A stretch of 64,000 nt of DNA from Lepas anatifera (lineage: Eukaryota; Arthropoda; Thecostraca; Lepadidae). A program made the translations under genes and the position numbers. The notes under the pieces are model-generated. The model was not told where the DNA came from. It did not search any database and saw nothing but the letters and a program-made list of their open reading frames with translations. The stretch is taken from contig JAOTON010000773.1 of the NCBI GenBank assembly GCA_034440635.1, positions 1,237,501 through 1,301,500 on the forward strand. The letters are read 5' to 3'. The first letter of the stretch is position 1, and each line of letters starts with the position of its first letter. Positions 21,661-34,171 of the stretch are shown here, in pieces.

Positions 21661-22029
21661 ATGGCCGTTCTGGCCCGAAATGTCTCTGATGAGAGGAATA
21701 GTCCCTATGCAACCACTGCTGTGGTTAAACCCTCGAAACCCGCCTTTGCAATAGGCCAACATGGGAAAGACAAAGGCTTTGGGAGGGGAACGCACACTGT
21801 GGAGTGGGAGGCCATTAACAACAAAAACGACGGAGATGAACCCAGCCGTGAACAGCGACGAGGAAGTCAGGGGACGGATCTGTTGTTTCACGTGACAACG
21901 GAGCTGGAGGCGCCTCCGTCTAGGAGACATTCGAAAGTTTTTACTCGTGGCTCCCAGCTCGGCTGGGCGGCTGGTGAATTGAGTTTTTGGATGGATGCCA
22001 AATACATAGCACGGAGGCTGCAGCTTTAG
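21661..22029 (+). CDS. Possible open frame, unknown protein (122 aa)
   Basis: ATG at 21661, with G at +4, opens 122 codons to TAG at 22027-22029, starting 4 bases after the preceding 297-codon frame closes and in a different frame. It is hydrophilic and charged (NVSDERNSPYATT, NNKNDGDEPSREQRRG) with an aromatic C-terminus. An overlapping minus-strand frame of similar length lacks an ATG, so the plus strand is preferred. No family is recognised. The adjacency of two open frames recalls a frameshifted or two-cistron element, but no retroelement motif is present. Confidence 0.2.
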   Translation: MAVLARNVSDERNSPYATTAVVKPSKPAFAIGQHGKDKGFGRGTHTVEWEAINNKNDGDEPSREQRRGSQGTDLLFHVTTELEAPPSRRHSKVFTRGSQLGWAAGELSFWMDAKYIARRLQL

Positions 22030-25000
22030 AGATGGGAGACAAAATGGTGAAATGCTGTTAGAAACCATGCATTTCGAAATGAAACAACAAGCTGTAACTG
22101 CTTTGTATGATATATTCAATGTCGTAGATACGCTGACGTTTTCTTTCCGAAACACGATGCTTACTATTTTCACTCGTCAGGTTGGTGCATTAATAGACAC
22201 CAAGCATAGTATCCCTAACCTCTATCATCCAGTTTACGCTAGTCCAGTTTCTCCGAACTGATCTGATCACTCCGACCAATCGGCTTAAACGACCAGAGAA
22301 ACCGCATTCCAATTCCCATTTAACTCGATCTCCGCCTCTTAAGCCCTTAGCTTGCTCCAGGGTCATTGACCCTTGTGCAAGGTAATTGCTCTTCGACTTC
22401 AGCCAATTGGCGGCCGTGTTTTCTATCGTGTGACGTCACACCCGCAGGCCGTCGGCACTGGTCGCCAGTCGGTGGGTATGACGTCTCAGGTAACGCCACC
22501 CGCCTCCGGTGTTGAAGTGCTGGTGGGCCGGAAGTAATTACCGCTGGCGTGATCATAAGGTGCAACTCCAGACATAGTGAGTGGAGACCTACTAACCCCG
22601 CACTACCAACGGGCTGATTCTTTTAAACAACATCTTCGATGATCTTGGCCAATCTACACCTTGATTAATGGTCTTGGAACCGCCCCTGACGGTAATGCGG
22701 GTTAAGCTGAGGGAGCAAGGCCGATATCGCCCTGTCAGGGGACCTTAAGGTGCAGTTAGGGGACCTTCAAAGGTGGCTGGTTACAGACTAAACACGCGTT
22801 GTTTGATAGGATGGCAGGGCAGAAATATTCATTGGCAGCACTGGTGCTCAAGCCATGCCACCTCCAAGGGGACGAAAGGGATTCTTCTGCCTCCAGTCCA
22901 AAACTATTCTCCCTATATTTCATTTTCTAGTTAAGAACTACAAAACTTCTTGGTTAATCAAACGTGATTACTCTTCAGGTTCGGGTACAATTAAATCTTG
23001 CATGGTGAAGAAAACAACATCACTATTTATTACCCATTTGTGCTCTTTGCACTTCCCAATGCCCAGGTCAACAACATCTTCTACAGCGTCTTCTACCGAA
23101 GGGTGCCAGGTTGCACTCCACTCCTCCCCTCCCCGTTGACCAGAACCCCGGACAGTTGCGCCTCCCCCAACCTGAATCCTGTATCCTGCATCCATCTAAG
23201 TTGAAGCAGGGACGCTGTAGAGCAGTGATCCAGTGATCCTCAACATATGCGGCACATGGGCAAGATTCCAGTACGCGTGGCATGGACGGGCCATTGTCAA
23301 AAGTGTCGGAACTGCGAACTTATTCGAGAAGTGCACCTTCTCGTGGGCGTCGCCACGGGGGGGCCGCCTTTTGCAAATTTCTGTCTCGTCAAATGGGAGA
23401 CAACCGACATTGTATCCGCCGCTGCGAAGGAGGGCCCAATGAACGTTTTGGAACGGTTTTGTGATGTTTGAAGTTTGGCCCCTTTTGTCCTGTTCTACGT
23501 GATTAGATGTGCTAGGGCGATTCCTGTCAGTATTCCTGTTCTCTACAGGCAGTGCAAGGATTTTGTAAGAGTGTTGAGTCGGAGTCTAAGGATTGCAGGT
23601 TAGTGCATTACACGATGACCCTGAAGGAGGGCCATCACGGGGCGTCAACCCCATGGGACCGGGTCGATGGGGGCAGACGCCGAGCTGGCACCGGCCTTGC
23701 TGTCGGGGACCTTCTTAAGGGAGACAGAACGTAAAACACGGTTCTGGAACTGTGCGTTGTCCTTTGAATTTTGTTCTGCATTATGTTTTTAGTTTTTTTA
23801 GCTTTACATATTTTCTGGGTCTCAGGAAACCTATTGAATTGGGACATGCAAGGAAGAGGGAAGGATGCAGATTTAAAACATGAGACCTGTTGGAAAATTG
23901 CGTTCAAGTTTTAACTTACGTCCTGACTTAATTTAAAATAGAATATCAATGCCACGATCTAAGTTTTCAAGGTAGTTATTACAACTTGGCTCATTTTTTG
24001 GCTCATTGGTGCATTGGAATAGGGGGAGGCAGAGGACCCCCTCACCTTTGTCTTAAAGAAATTATAGATTTCAGTCAAAGTGGGGAAAAATAGGAAAATC
24101 TTGTAACCAGTCCACGGGATCCTAGTAATGCACCAGTATCTTAGGGCCTTTTGGTTCTAAAGGGGAAAGAGTTTCTAGTTAGCAGCTGGTTGAAAATGAT
24201 TAAGTTTACTTTTCCCTATTTTTTCCAGCGGCAACGCTTATGATTTGGCCGCTCGTTTGTCGTTCTCTTTGCAATGCTCTAATTCTAAGCCCATGATCCG
24301 AGGAAGAATTGTGTTAAAAACAGGGGAAGCGCCTTCAGCGGCGTGGCGTTATGTAAGCTACAATGTTTTCTTAAGCTTTCGTTTGAACAAGGTTTGGTTT
24401 GCAGATCTTAGACTCCTACTGTCACGTTCATCACATTCTGCTCTGCTTAAGAGTACTGCGAATATCTTTCCGATGAGCTATGGAAAGCCTTCCCTCTTCT
24501 GACGTGATTTACGACCTTGGATAGTTTATTTTCTACCTAATGATGATCATCGTTCACCACCGCCCCAGTTTTTTGCTCTCACCCAATCCGCCCGCCAAAG
24601 CTGAAGAAATAATACCTTTCCATCACTGACGAGGCTATGCCGCTGTCGCTGTTACGTTTCCATTCATTCGTCTTTCTTTCGTGTGGGGCTCGCTGCGGGT
24701 ATGCTAATTAGCCACTATTTGGTTGATAAAAAGCACGCATCCCTCGTCTACCGGTAGTGAATACGCCGGATCTATTTTTCATTATCAGCCGCCGGTCGTG
24801 GGATCCTGGCGTTATCTTTAGCCAACACAGCGTTAGACTCAGGCGATGTTCGACTGGTAACGGCTCTTGTGAGGGCTGGAACATCGGCTTTGGGAACGAC
24901 AGGAGCTGTCACGCAGCTGCTGACCACAATGACGGAAAACAGCTTCAGTAGGCTGGTGTGAGACTTCCGCCTTGGTAAAGACTGCCCGGCGTCCTGCGGC

Positions 25001-26498
25001 CCAGCGCCGTATGAACCTCAATAGCTCCTGAGAAAGCGCGACACTTTTTGTTGTCGTATTACAATGTTTGTGAGCTGTTAGAGATACTCGGTCACACAAG
25101 ACCTGTCAATTGTCACGACATATGCGAACCAAACCACTCCAGACAGTACCACCAGGAAAGCGTGGGCATAGTCGAGGAGTCGTAAAAACGTAGTCGCGCT
25201 CTGTGCAGCATACAACGCGGCCGTTGAAAATGTTGAAGTGAAATTTCAGCAGCTCGTGAAATGTCACGGCTTGACGTGAGCCATCGCATAACCATAACCA
25301 TAACCGTAACACCCGCTCTGGTGTAGCCAGTCCCGTGTCGTGACTCCGCGCACTGTACCTACATTTCCATGTCTGCTGACACGTGCACTGATGCCCTAAG
25401 GGCATGTAAAAACACTTCTGACCCGGACCAGTGGCCACTGACGTCTGTATGGCTGAATTAAGCCCCCTGGTGATTTATGCTAACTTTGCAGGAACATGCA
25501 TTGAATTAAGCACAAACAGTCCGCATTTAAAGAGAATAATGTGGTTGGGTTTGAGACACTGTATGAATTATTACCAACTCGGAAATTTTGAACTTAGCTC
25601 GAGCTATATTACGGAACATAAGTTGTTGCTTACACTAGGCACATGTCAACTTCATTCAATGCACTTGAGTGAATGATGAAATGAACCAATCGGAACGTAT
25701 CAGGCTCACAATTAGCTCCCACGTAAACCGTCGGCTGCTGTCAAGGTTATGTCAAGGTCAGGCCGCATGTGTCGCACACCAGTCAAGAGCTGGACAAGTG
25801 GCCGCGCACCTGTAATGCCAACAAATGCGACTGTGCAGCCACTGGATTCTGCTGGTAAAGAACACGACAGCACGGCGATAGCCATAAATTTGACCCTTAC
25901 TGTCACCTTGTGATGACGCGCGATTTAATCGGGAACCACTTGTATAGAACGAAGAAAAAACCAAAACGAGTCGTCATGTAGAAAAACCACGAGCTTTCAC
26001 AGACGGAAAACACCGATCGGACGCGCACGTGTTTTTGCGCGCGTTTTTGTGGCGCCGTTTTTGCGAGGCGGTGGCGCGCCGCGATTCAGCGGTGGCCGCT
26101 GGGACTGGTGTCTGGCCTGGAACCATATCGGGCTTTTATTGGATACCGTCTGCCGCGGGTCCATCTCGCAGGTGGATTTATTGGCCATCTGCAGCAAGAC
26201 AGCCCCCGCTGACGCTGCCAGCACGGAGGCAGACCCTGTTTTTGGGCGCGGGACCACGCGTTTGCTTCGCCATACGTGGCGTGGGCTTTTTTGTGATGTT
26301 GGTACTGGTGCCGCTCCCCCTACACGGTGCTAAGAGTTTGTGGCGTGAGATGTGTCGCGAGCAATGCGGAAAACCGGATGAATGACAATGGTAGGGGCTA
26401 TATCTAGAATGACTTCAAGAGCTGCGAGTTGCTGCCGTTTGTTGATTAGAGAACCATTTTTTCTTGTGTTTTGGAGTCACGTATTCCTGCCATTGATT
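22030..26498. other. Long region without a recognised gene; scattered motifs
   Basis: No gene can be supported. Between 22390 and 22520 lies a GC-rich patch with the palindromic CCAAT-type sequence GCCAATTGGC at 22402-22411 and a full CRE, TGACGTCA, at 22431-22438, which together look like a promoter. Short open frames on both strands carry no motif. Telomere-like CATAACCATAACCATAACCG near 25285-25305 is only three units long. Confidence 0.3.
22400..22440. promoter_or_regulatory. CCAAT-type palindrome plus full CRE
   Basis: GCCAATTGGC at 22402-22411 and TGACGTCA at 22431-22438 lie about 20 bases apart in a CpG-containing patch. Both are common proximal-promoter elements (NF-Y and CREB/ATF type). 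No transcript was identified, so the function is inferred only. Confidence 0.3.
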
Positions 26499-26810
26499 TT
26501 AAACCTTAACAAAATAGTATGATGGAGCCCTCTTACCACCCAGCCATGTGCACGATCTAATGTCTTTCTCCCCTCTAAAATCAATTTCCGTCGAAGTCAT
26601 TTTGAGCGGCGTGGGGAATTCGTGATAACGCACGACCAATTCGAAGCTGACATCTCTAAATACATCTGTGCTATTCGCCATACCCCGGTTTTGCCTCTGT
26701 CGCGGCTGCTGCGCATTGGAGGCGCCTGGCTCAACATCGCACGTGCCGTCGTCGGAGATCACTGACCGTCGGCTCCGACGCCAGTCGTAATCGACACTGG
26801 CGCAGGCCAT
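26499..26810 (-). CDS. Possible first exon, minus strand, unknown protein
   Basis: The minus-strand ATG at 26810-26808 sits in a strong start context (GCGAAATGGCC: A at -3, G at +4) and opens 103 codons. The N-terminal part is acidic/Cys/Arg (MACASVDYDWRRSRRS, then SDDGTCDVEPGAS) and Gln/Arg-rich. A donor-like GGGTATGG follows about 45 codons in, so the true coding part may be shorter. The upstream sequence (26811-27160) holds another open minus-strand frame without clear relation. No domain recognised. Confidence 0.2.
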   Translation of the reverse strand: MACASVDYDWRRSRRSVISDDGTCDVEPGASNAQQPRQRQNRGMANSTDVFRDVSFELVVRYHEFPTPLKMTSTEIDFRGEKDIRSCTWLGGKRAPSYYFVKV

Positions 26811-27346
26811 TTCGCGTCGTCCGGATGGTGCGGCGAAAATTTACGGAAATCGCTCCGGCGATTTATAAACATGCTGGATCCTCCTTGTATTCACAAAGAA
26901 ATGATGGCGTGACTGCGGGAGTCTCCCTGTTCTGTGATGATTTATGCTTTGATGGCCAGATATTTCGTTCTGAAAATTGCACTGGATTTCTGGGAGTGCG
27001 TTCAGTGCTGATTGAGGTCGTTATTTTGTGGTGGGAGTCCACCTTATCCGATGCTAGGCCAGTCACCTCTCCGTGGCGAGATCGGCACTGACTGCAATGT
27101 TCTGGATGACCCCCTGTTACACTGGGGATACTGACCGCTTTGTCCCGCCGCTCGGACATGTCTGAAGATTGGGAGCGGATCGAGCTTGGTCGGGTCGTCT
27201 CTCGACGGTTGGCTTCGATGGCGAAGTTGTTAAATCTGTTCTCTGGGTGACCCGGGAGTGTAATGATGACCTGGCGTGTCGATTTGCGACCTTATATGTT
27301 CTATGATATAATCTTTCGATCTTCCCGTCACTTACTCATACCGATT
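26811..27346. other. Sequence without recognised feature
   Basis: A minus-strand frame with ATG at 27159 stays open to 26863, with mixed composition and no motif. Nothing else was seen. Confidence 0.25.
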
Positions 27347-27415
27347 GACCCCCTGAAATGGTCATGACGCCCTTCGACCATGTCCCCCCGATCGGCCATC
27401 CTGGATCCGCCTCTG
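27347..27415 (-). mobile_element. Truncated group D MITE
   Basis: Ends GGATCCGCCTCTG and carries CCCCCTGAAATGGTCATGACG, matching the right part of the 17770-18017 element in reverse orientation. The remainder is absent. Confidence 0.6.
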
Positions 27416-27480
27416 CCGTAGCCTCTCGTGAACCGAGCCTGGAGGGTTTTTGCGCCGAGGGGCTGCTGTTTTGCTGCTGG

Positions 27481-27532
27481 GTACAGGACAACAGCACAAT
27501 AGCACAGCAGCAGCACAACAGTACAGCAGCAA
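27481..27532 (+). repeat. Imperfect CAG/CAA/CAC tract
   Basis: ACAACAGCACAATAGCACAG followed by CAGCAGCACAACAGTACAGC: an interrupted trinucleotide tract of about 50 bases. No coding frame is supported through it. Confidence 0.7.
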
Positions 27533-30500
27533 CCATATCTACCGTTTTGCTGAGGAGGGGGCTTTTCGCGGTTGTGTGTTTCCCAAGATACCAGCGATGC
27601 GAAAGCGGTGTTATTTGTGTGATATCGGTGTTAGACTCATTTGTTATCGTTAAGCCACTGCTGCTGACAAGCTGACGAAACACATTAAACACTGCTGGTA
27701 ACACTGCCTGACAGCGGGGTGGCCAGAGGGCCTGCTGACTAAACTGTGCTGACACATCTAACGGGGCCATTATTGGAAAGTTTTTGGTGCATGCACTGGA
27801 ATAAAAACACCGCGTCAGAGCCATTTACGCTTCAGGTGTCCCCAATTTGTCAGTTATGGATTGGTTCCGGTCAAACTTTAGTGGTCCGACGATATCAGTG
27901 GGAGAATGAGAACTATTTTAGTCAGCGTGTTTCGGGGATGAGTTCGTCTGCGCCGGTGGTCTCGGCTGCGTCTGCGCCCGGTGGACTGTTCTGGATGGGT
28001 CCGTTTCACTGCTTTCACTCGTCACCGTTCACGGAGTAAACCGGGCCGATGAATGGACCACCGGGTCGGAACGTACCAGGGACCCAGGTGAGGAGCAAGT
28101 GAAGGGGCACGGGAAATGGGCTGCTTTCCTGGCGTCCGATTGGTCGACGAGATTCAACGAAGTATTGGCTCTCACGCCATGTTCATGTGACGTTATTGGT
28201 TTTGTTTCTGTCCGATGTTCCTCTGCAGAACCCGTTATCCACGGCATTTTTCCTTAGGGTCCTCTTGCTTTCCCCACTTCTCCACAATCTGCTTAATTTC
28301 CACCATCGTCCTCCTCTCAACTTGCTCTACGTACACGGATCTGGAATAGCCCACTATTAGTGATACCAACATGTCTGCTTACACATCCGCCTGAAATAAT
28401 GATGATGGCTACCATACATAATGCACTAATTACGGTCATAGACCCGAGGGCTAGACGGTTGCCCATCCGTGACAACGTAAAACCGTTGCTGCCGTACAAC
28501 GGTGGTTGGTCGACACCCGATCCCGTAGCTGGTGGCGAGCTCTTGCGCTAACGCTGATGAGGCGGCTTCGAGACGGACGGGAGCCATTGACCTGGCTGGA
28601 TTCAGGCCCCCGAGGCTATAAACAGCAGTAATACGAGCCGTAGTGGCGGCGGATGCTAATGTCCTGTTTACACCCCATGTGTCCTCAGCACGCGATGACC
28701 GCGGTCGAAAAACGTCCCGATTTATATGGTAATCAGCGGCGGCGCGGTGAAAGCAAACCTGCGCTGTGGTAGGTTGACTTTTAGGGAACGCTCCTCTGGG
28801 ATATAGAATAGGTGGTTAGTCTTGGGTTCATACGAACCTACCCTTCCGCAGTCGGTACAGTGGTCGTTAAGACTATGGAAGAACACATTTAAGTGATTTA
28901 GTACTTGATACAAGCCTATTGATTATTGCTTTGATATTTGTTTTGTACGCGACCGAAAATGAAGTAGCCTTGTCTTACGATACTATGATTAAGACCTTTT
29001 GTTGCTTCGCCCACCAAACTCAGGTGGAATTCTACTTCGCCAGCAGCTCAGGCACCGCATCTGCAGTGACCTTGACCCCCAACTGTGGAAAGAGCCCAGA
29101 TTGCCCCCGCGGTATGTTTAATTTTCTTCAAAAGTACTGATTCTCACGACTTTCAGCCCTGCGTTGCCCCTCCCAAACCGCCGGTATAGATCCGCCATTG
29201 TGGAGCACCTCCAAATATATGGCCGTTCGATATGGCCACTATATGGTAGACATCGTGGACTGCCTTTTCCACCTCGCTTACTATATTGGAGTGGGCGGAG
29301 CAGGTGGGGTCGGGATTGATGTGTCTGCTGGGCAGGGGTGCTGACCACCCCCAAATATAGCAACGGCAATCAGCCTAAGGTCTTCTGCCCAGTCAGAACC
29401 CGTGGGTGGTCCGGAGTCGCCAACGTCAGCCCATTGTTGAAAAACGGCCAGACAACGTTAGTAATGGACATTCAATACTCAGTCTAATATGGGATGTAAC
29501 ATTTTTCAATTCTGGGGACCGTTTCTCGAATGGTGGTGCTGGGATTTTTGTTGGTAATTTAGTCATGGATTGGTGTGATATTTGTATTCCCCAGTGCTTG
29601 AGGCCAAGCATTGGCGTTGGTAGGTATTCTGAACAAGTGGGAAGAACAGCCAGCACAGTAATACTCTGTTAGTAATAACTAATACTACTGGTAATACTCG
29701 TAATCAGGATCTGGTGCTCATGGCACAAGTTTGATATGGTGGTGGCTATGGCGCATAATTTATATTAAGATTACGCGTTGTCCATTTGAAATAGTAATGC
29801 CGGAAAGCGTTTGTCCTTCGTTTGTTGTTGACTAGATAAATTCGCCTCAACGTTGAATGACAGTCAGTGTTTTGAGTTTCTAATCCAGCGAATCTAAGGC
29901 TCTCTGTGAGCCAATTCTTTGTTCGACAGCAGCAGCAGCAGTGTTGGTGTCGGGCTGTGATGTGTTAAATCCAGTGGGGACAGTGCATGCAGAAGCATCG
30001 GCGGCGCAGGAGCGGCCCCTGTTTCTTCCCCTTCCCTACTGAGGCACCCTCCAGTCCGGCCCCCGGCAGCCCCACCCTCCGTCAGGGGCGGTACTGGACC
30101 GGACCTGGCGCCCTGCCCTGGTGCATGCCGACTTCGCATTACCGGCTCGGCGGCGTCTTCGTCCGCCTTCCGTCGACGCTGAGGCGGCCAGTTCGGTGAA
30201 CTGTGCTTCGTCGAACGACGGGGCGATTGTTGAGCTGTTGGGCCCGGTCGTCAACAGGACGGAGGCATGAATGCAAACAATGGTTCAAGTTCGTGAGCGC
30301 TGGTTTAGATGCCTGACGAGGAACGAGACGAGGCAGCATGACAGACAGTTAATAGTTTGTCCCCGCTCGCCAATCAAGTGGCTGTAATAAAAAAATGTTT
30401 CCTGAAATTGGTGTAGTGTCCACCAAATATGCTTCCGGTCAAGAAGCCATGTGTCTGTTTTGGTGACACAAACAGTTTGAGATGGTTTCTACAGGAGTCG

Positions 30501-31070
30501 TGTCTGATTTTCCTTGCCACTAGTCTTCTCCCCCATTGCAATGGGAAATGACAGGGAACGCATCTGTGGGTACATCTAGGCGCCGTCGCTCGATATGACG
30601 CCCCCGCCGTGTTGGTATCTTCCACCGGAAGCCCGCTCGGGAGCCGCTCGCAGACACCCTCTGGCTACATATCATCGCCGGGGCCTGTTCCTTGGAAATA
30701 ACGGCCTCGGCTGTATTAGAGATGCCGTTTTTTATCACCGCTGCCGCCCAGAAACGGCGCCTTAATGGAATCTGGACGTGATATAAATCTACGGAGGGTG
30801 TGTAACATGCTAGGGACAGAGGACTTCGCTTCAAACCAGGCTTGAGTGTGGACACAATGTTGGGAATTGTATGATTGGCGTTTTAAGTACTGTGCTGCAA
30901 TAAGAACCGGACTTATCAATAAACAATAAGAACGTTTACAATTCAATCAGAGAAAAGAGCAATGCGGAAATATATGGATATTCTCCTCCGCGTTTTTGCT
31001 GTTATTCCTAAGAGACATTTTTAAGAATATTATGATAAAGGTTTAATGTTCAGAACTGATGCTGTTCACT
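27533..31070. other. Region without a recognised gene
   Basis: A minute possible start exon (ATG at 28050, with the donor-like CCCAGGTGAGG at 28084-28094) is the only gene-like signal. A short CAG run is at 29929-29941. A GC-rich patch at 29990-30190 may be promoter-like. No family was recognised. Confidence 0.25.
29150..29200. mobile_element. Solo hAT-like MITE terminus
   Basis: TTGCCCCTCCCAAACCG followed by TAGATCCGCCATTG at 29187-29200 matches the right terminus of group C MITEs. The opposite end was not found, so this is a truncated remnant. Confidence 0.45.
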
Positions 31071-31252
31071 GGTGAGCAGACTGAGTCGAGAGATGTGGTT
31101 TAGACACCCGCCCTAAGGTAAGCAGATTGAGTCGGAAGATGTGGTTTAAACACTCGCCCAGAGGTGAGCATATTGAGTCGGAATATGTGGTTTAAACACC
31201 CGCCCTGAGGTGAGCTGACTGAGTCGGAAGATGTGGTTTAGACGCCCGCCCC
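31071..31252 (+). repeat. 46-bp minisatellite, four units
   Basis: Units start at 31071, 31117, 31163 and 31209, each beginning GGTGAGC or GGTAAGC and running through ACTGAGTCGGAAGATGTGG to GACACCCGCCC. The spacing is exactly 46 bp with a few substitutions. The unit starts resemble splice donors, but no exon is supported. Confidence 0.92.
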
Positions 31253-32295
31253 CTCCTCCCCTAGACTATAGTTTGGTCCTTAGGCAGCCCGACAGTGAAT
31301 ACCGCCTTAGGATAGGAAACTTTTGCTCGTTTTTGTCTACATGGAAAGGCATGAATGTAAAATATGATCAGTATCCTTCAAACAAATTACTGGAGCTGGA
31401 TGCTGATATGCTAATAGCACACGTCCTGGTATGTGGCAACTGTTGTTCTTGTTCGAATCTGACTGGCAGGGTATTACGGTCGGAAATCCTGTACGGTCGC
31501 CAGACTGTTCCCTTAATTTCAGAGTGTATTTTTTAATCTAAGCTTCTTGACGTACGAAGCTCACATAAAACTGGCTTATTTAGAAATATGTATATGATTT
31601 TCTGATATACTCGATTGTAATTTTATTTCTACACTCGTCCACGGCTGATGTATTCTCAGTGCCCATTAGGGCAGGCAGTCGACACCAAATCCGTCGACGC
31701 GTCGGATGCTCTGTAGTTCGATTGCCAAGTCGACACTTTCAGGGCAGGGTTGACGCAGTGATGTTGTCATTCTCCTGCTTATACACGCGCGGGGGTACAA
31801 GCGGCTCGGCAGTGTTATGAAATCACCACCATTTAACATGATTGCTACAGAACAAGCAGTACTTTTTGCTGAACCTGGACCAACCATGTAGGCCTTGGGC
31901 CTTTTTGGACCCATTCAGGACCCATTTTTGTCTTCACATTTATAGGTTTTTTATAATGTTTGTCTCTTGTGGAAACAACTGAACTGAACTGAACTGAACA
32001 ACTGAAGGCCAGCTAAACGCCTTTTATTTGTTGATGTAGTTGTAATACCAGCGTTCAGCAGTCCCAGCAGCCAGACGCTGAACTGGTGAGCACGGTTGTC
32101 TGATGGAAAACGAATGGAGAGCAAGGGACAGGAATTGCGGCGGTGGAGTAATGACAGCAGTAACGAAACCAATGGCTTGGCCTCATTTTTACTTCCCGCC
32201 CCAGCGTCAGTGCTATTGCAATTAAAGTCTGCAACCAGCACGTGCGTCACCATCGTTGAAGCACCTGCACCTGGTACCGATAAACAGCACGCTGT
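31253..32295. other. Sequence without recognised gene
   Basis: Contains a short ACTGA pentamer run at 31979-32002. Nothing else was recognised. Confidence 0.3.
31977..32003 (+). repeat. (ACTGA)n microsatellite
   Basis: AACTGAACTGAACTGAACTG plus a further partial unit; about five pentamer copies. Confidence 0.85.
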
Positions 32296-32303
32296 GGTAT
32301 AGC

Positions 32304-32459
32304 CAGTGGCGGATCCAAGGCGGGGGCTAGGGGGCTCAAGCACCCCGAAATGGCTGAGACTCTATAGTTAATACATAGGCGAAGGGGCTGCCTGAGGAAC
32401 TGACGGTTAGGGCTCGAGTCCCCTAGCTCCCCCGAAATGAATTCCTGGATCCACCGCTG
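32304..32459. mobile_element. hAT-like MITE (group A)
   Basis: A 156-bp element from CAGTGGCGGATCCAAGG to CTGGATCCACCGCTG, with interior GGGGCTAGGGGGCTCAAGC and CTCGAGTCCCCTAGCTCCCC. Flanks are GGTATAGC (32296-32303) and GATGTAGC (32460-32467), matching at six of eight. Confidence 0.8.
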
Positions 32460-32467
32460 GATGTAGC

Positions 32468-34093
32468 GATGGGACAGCCTGAACTGCTCATGGAACAGAA
32501 TGCAGTTTCTACGAGGTACATTCACGAGGACCGAAGGACCCTGGTTTACCAACGTAATATTTAGGTTCCGAATATACAAATGAATAATCAACTTCGATGC
32601 TTCATTTACATTTATCTTACATGCAAATGTACATTTTATCTTTTGAATTTTTGGCGTCACCTGCTCAGAAAACCTAACCGCAACAGTGAGTGATTTTAAG
32701 GCTCAGCCGAATCACCTGTATGGGTAACTACAGGGCTTTTCTAACATGGACGAGTGTTATGCTGACCTATCCTTGGCAAATGACCCATAAAAACATTATT
32801 TGTGAGAAGTGAGTGCCTTGTTGTGCTTTGCTTAGACCTTCTCTGGGCCGAATAAAATTGTCAAATGCGCCAAAACTCGACAAGTTCGCTACTATTCCAA
32901 GACAAAAAGGACTTGAGGCTAAAGTGTTGCCCAAAAGTTTTCGTTGCGTCTTATGTGTGGCAGAAGTATTTGCTTGACTTGTACTTTTCAGTGGTGACAA
33001 TTAGTTAAGTGGTGATTTGCCGATCTGATGACGTCACAAGATGGAGGCTCGTGGCCAGGGACTACTCCCACACACGATGTTAAGGACTTTCAAAATAGCT
33101 GACTTGACTTTCAAAAGGTTTGCTTGGTACTCAGACATATCATGATTAACTATTTTTAAATGGTTTCTGAACTAAATAAAAATTCAGCAGTTAAATTAAA
33201 CCTTAAATCGATTGTAATTGATGAAATTACGTTTTGTTTATTATCAAACCCTGTTTTTGAAAACCTCCTTAAAGTGGAAAGCATAATAGTACAGTGATTT
33301 CTGAAGACTAGGTCCAGAAAAGTCAGTACCGTGACAAGGCGTCGACGCTTCTCCTTTTCAAACTCCCGACTCGTCGACTTGACTCTGATGCGCGACTTTA
33401 CCACCGTAGTGCCTAGTCCGTTAATGTCGGATGTCCAATATTTGCATCTCTACTCTGTATTTGCATCTCTGCTCTGTACTTGGCCGACCCGCCCGACCTT
33501 GGCACACCTGAGCGGTGCTCCGTTGACCTGTCTGACCCGTATACAGCGGTGTCTCGTGCGGCTATTAATCGTCTGGTATCCGTCTCCCTAATAGAGACCG
33601 ATGTGTATTCTCGAGACTGGCTGGCCGGGCGGGATGGGTGATCCGCAAGGGCGGCTTCAGGGCGCCGTGATACGGGGAGGTCTGTCAGTTGTCTTTCATA
33701 AGTACTGCGGAGGATCATTACAGCCGGCCTGTCGTTTTGATGGTTGCTTCATCTTACTGATAACATGCTGTCTTTCTGGGATATCAAACGCTGACGGGTT
33801 AAAGTATTGGTGTTAGCTATGCCCTCACGCGGAATGGCCTGAACATTGTGATCTCCCAATTCTGCTATTTTTATGTCTTGCTGGTTTGCCCGTGTCGTAT
33901 GCCCTCAGAAGTGTTTCGAAATACTGTTTTTAAAACGCTTCAAGGTTGAGGTTTGGATCAAACCAAACTCAGTTCTTTTAATCTCACCGTAAGCCGGTAT
34001 TATTTGTTGCACTTTTGGATGCCTTTCGAACTGCGTTTTCGTCACTCTGTGGCATGGACCGAAGGAATGACGTATGGTTTCTGTTTGTTTCAG
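32468..34093. other. Sequence without recognised gene; one CRE
   Basis: A full CRE, TGACGTCA, at 33029-33036 is followed at once by CAAGATGGAGGC, similar to a YY1-type site, which could mark a promoter. No coding feature was recognised. Confidence 0.3.
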
Positions 34094-34171
34094 GTAAGCA
34101 GAGTAGACGGCATGGTTACATTTGAACCAGCGTACCGTAAGTACGTCAGCGGAGAGTCAGCCCTGTGTCAG
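34094..34171 (+). CDS. Possible 78-bp internal exon
   Basis: A pyrimidine-rich tract ending TTTCTGTTTGTTTCAG at 34093 is a good acceptor, and CAGGTAAGC at 34169-34177 is a strong donor. The 78 bases between are open and a multiple of three, encoding a peptide containing MVTFEPAYRKYVSGESALCQ. No family is recognised. The first bases after the acceptor are themselves GTAAGC, so the acceptor CAG could instead be a donor on its own, which weakens the call. Confidence 0.3.

Noticed and set aside
25285..25310. Telomeric repeat
   Set aside because: Only three CATAAC units; it does not match TTAGG or TTAGGG telomeres.
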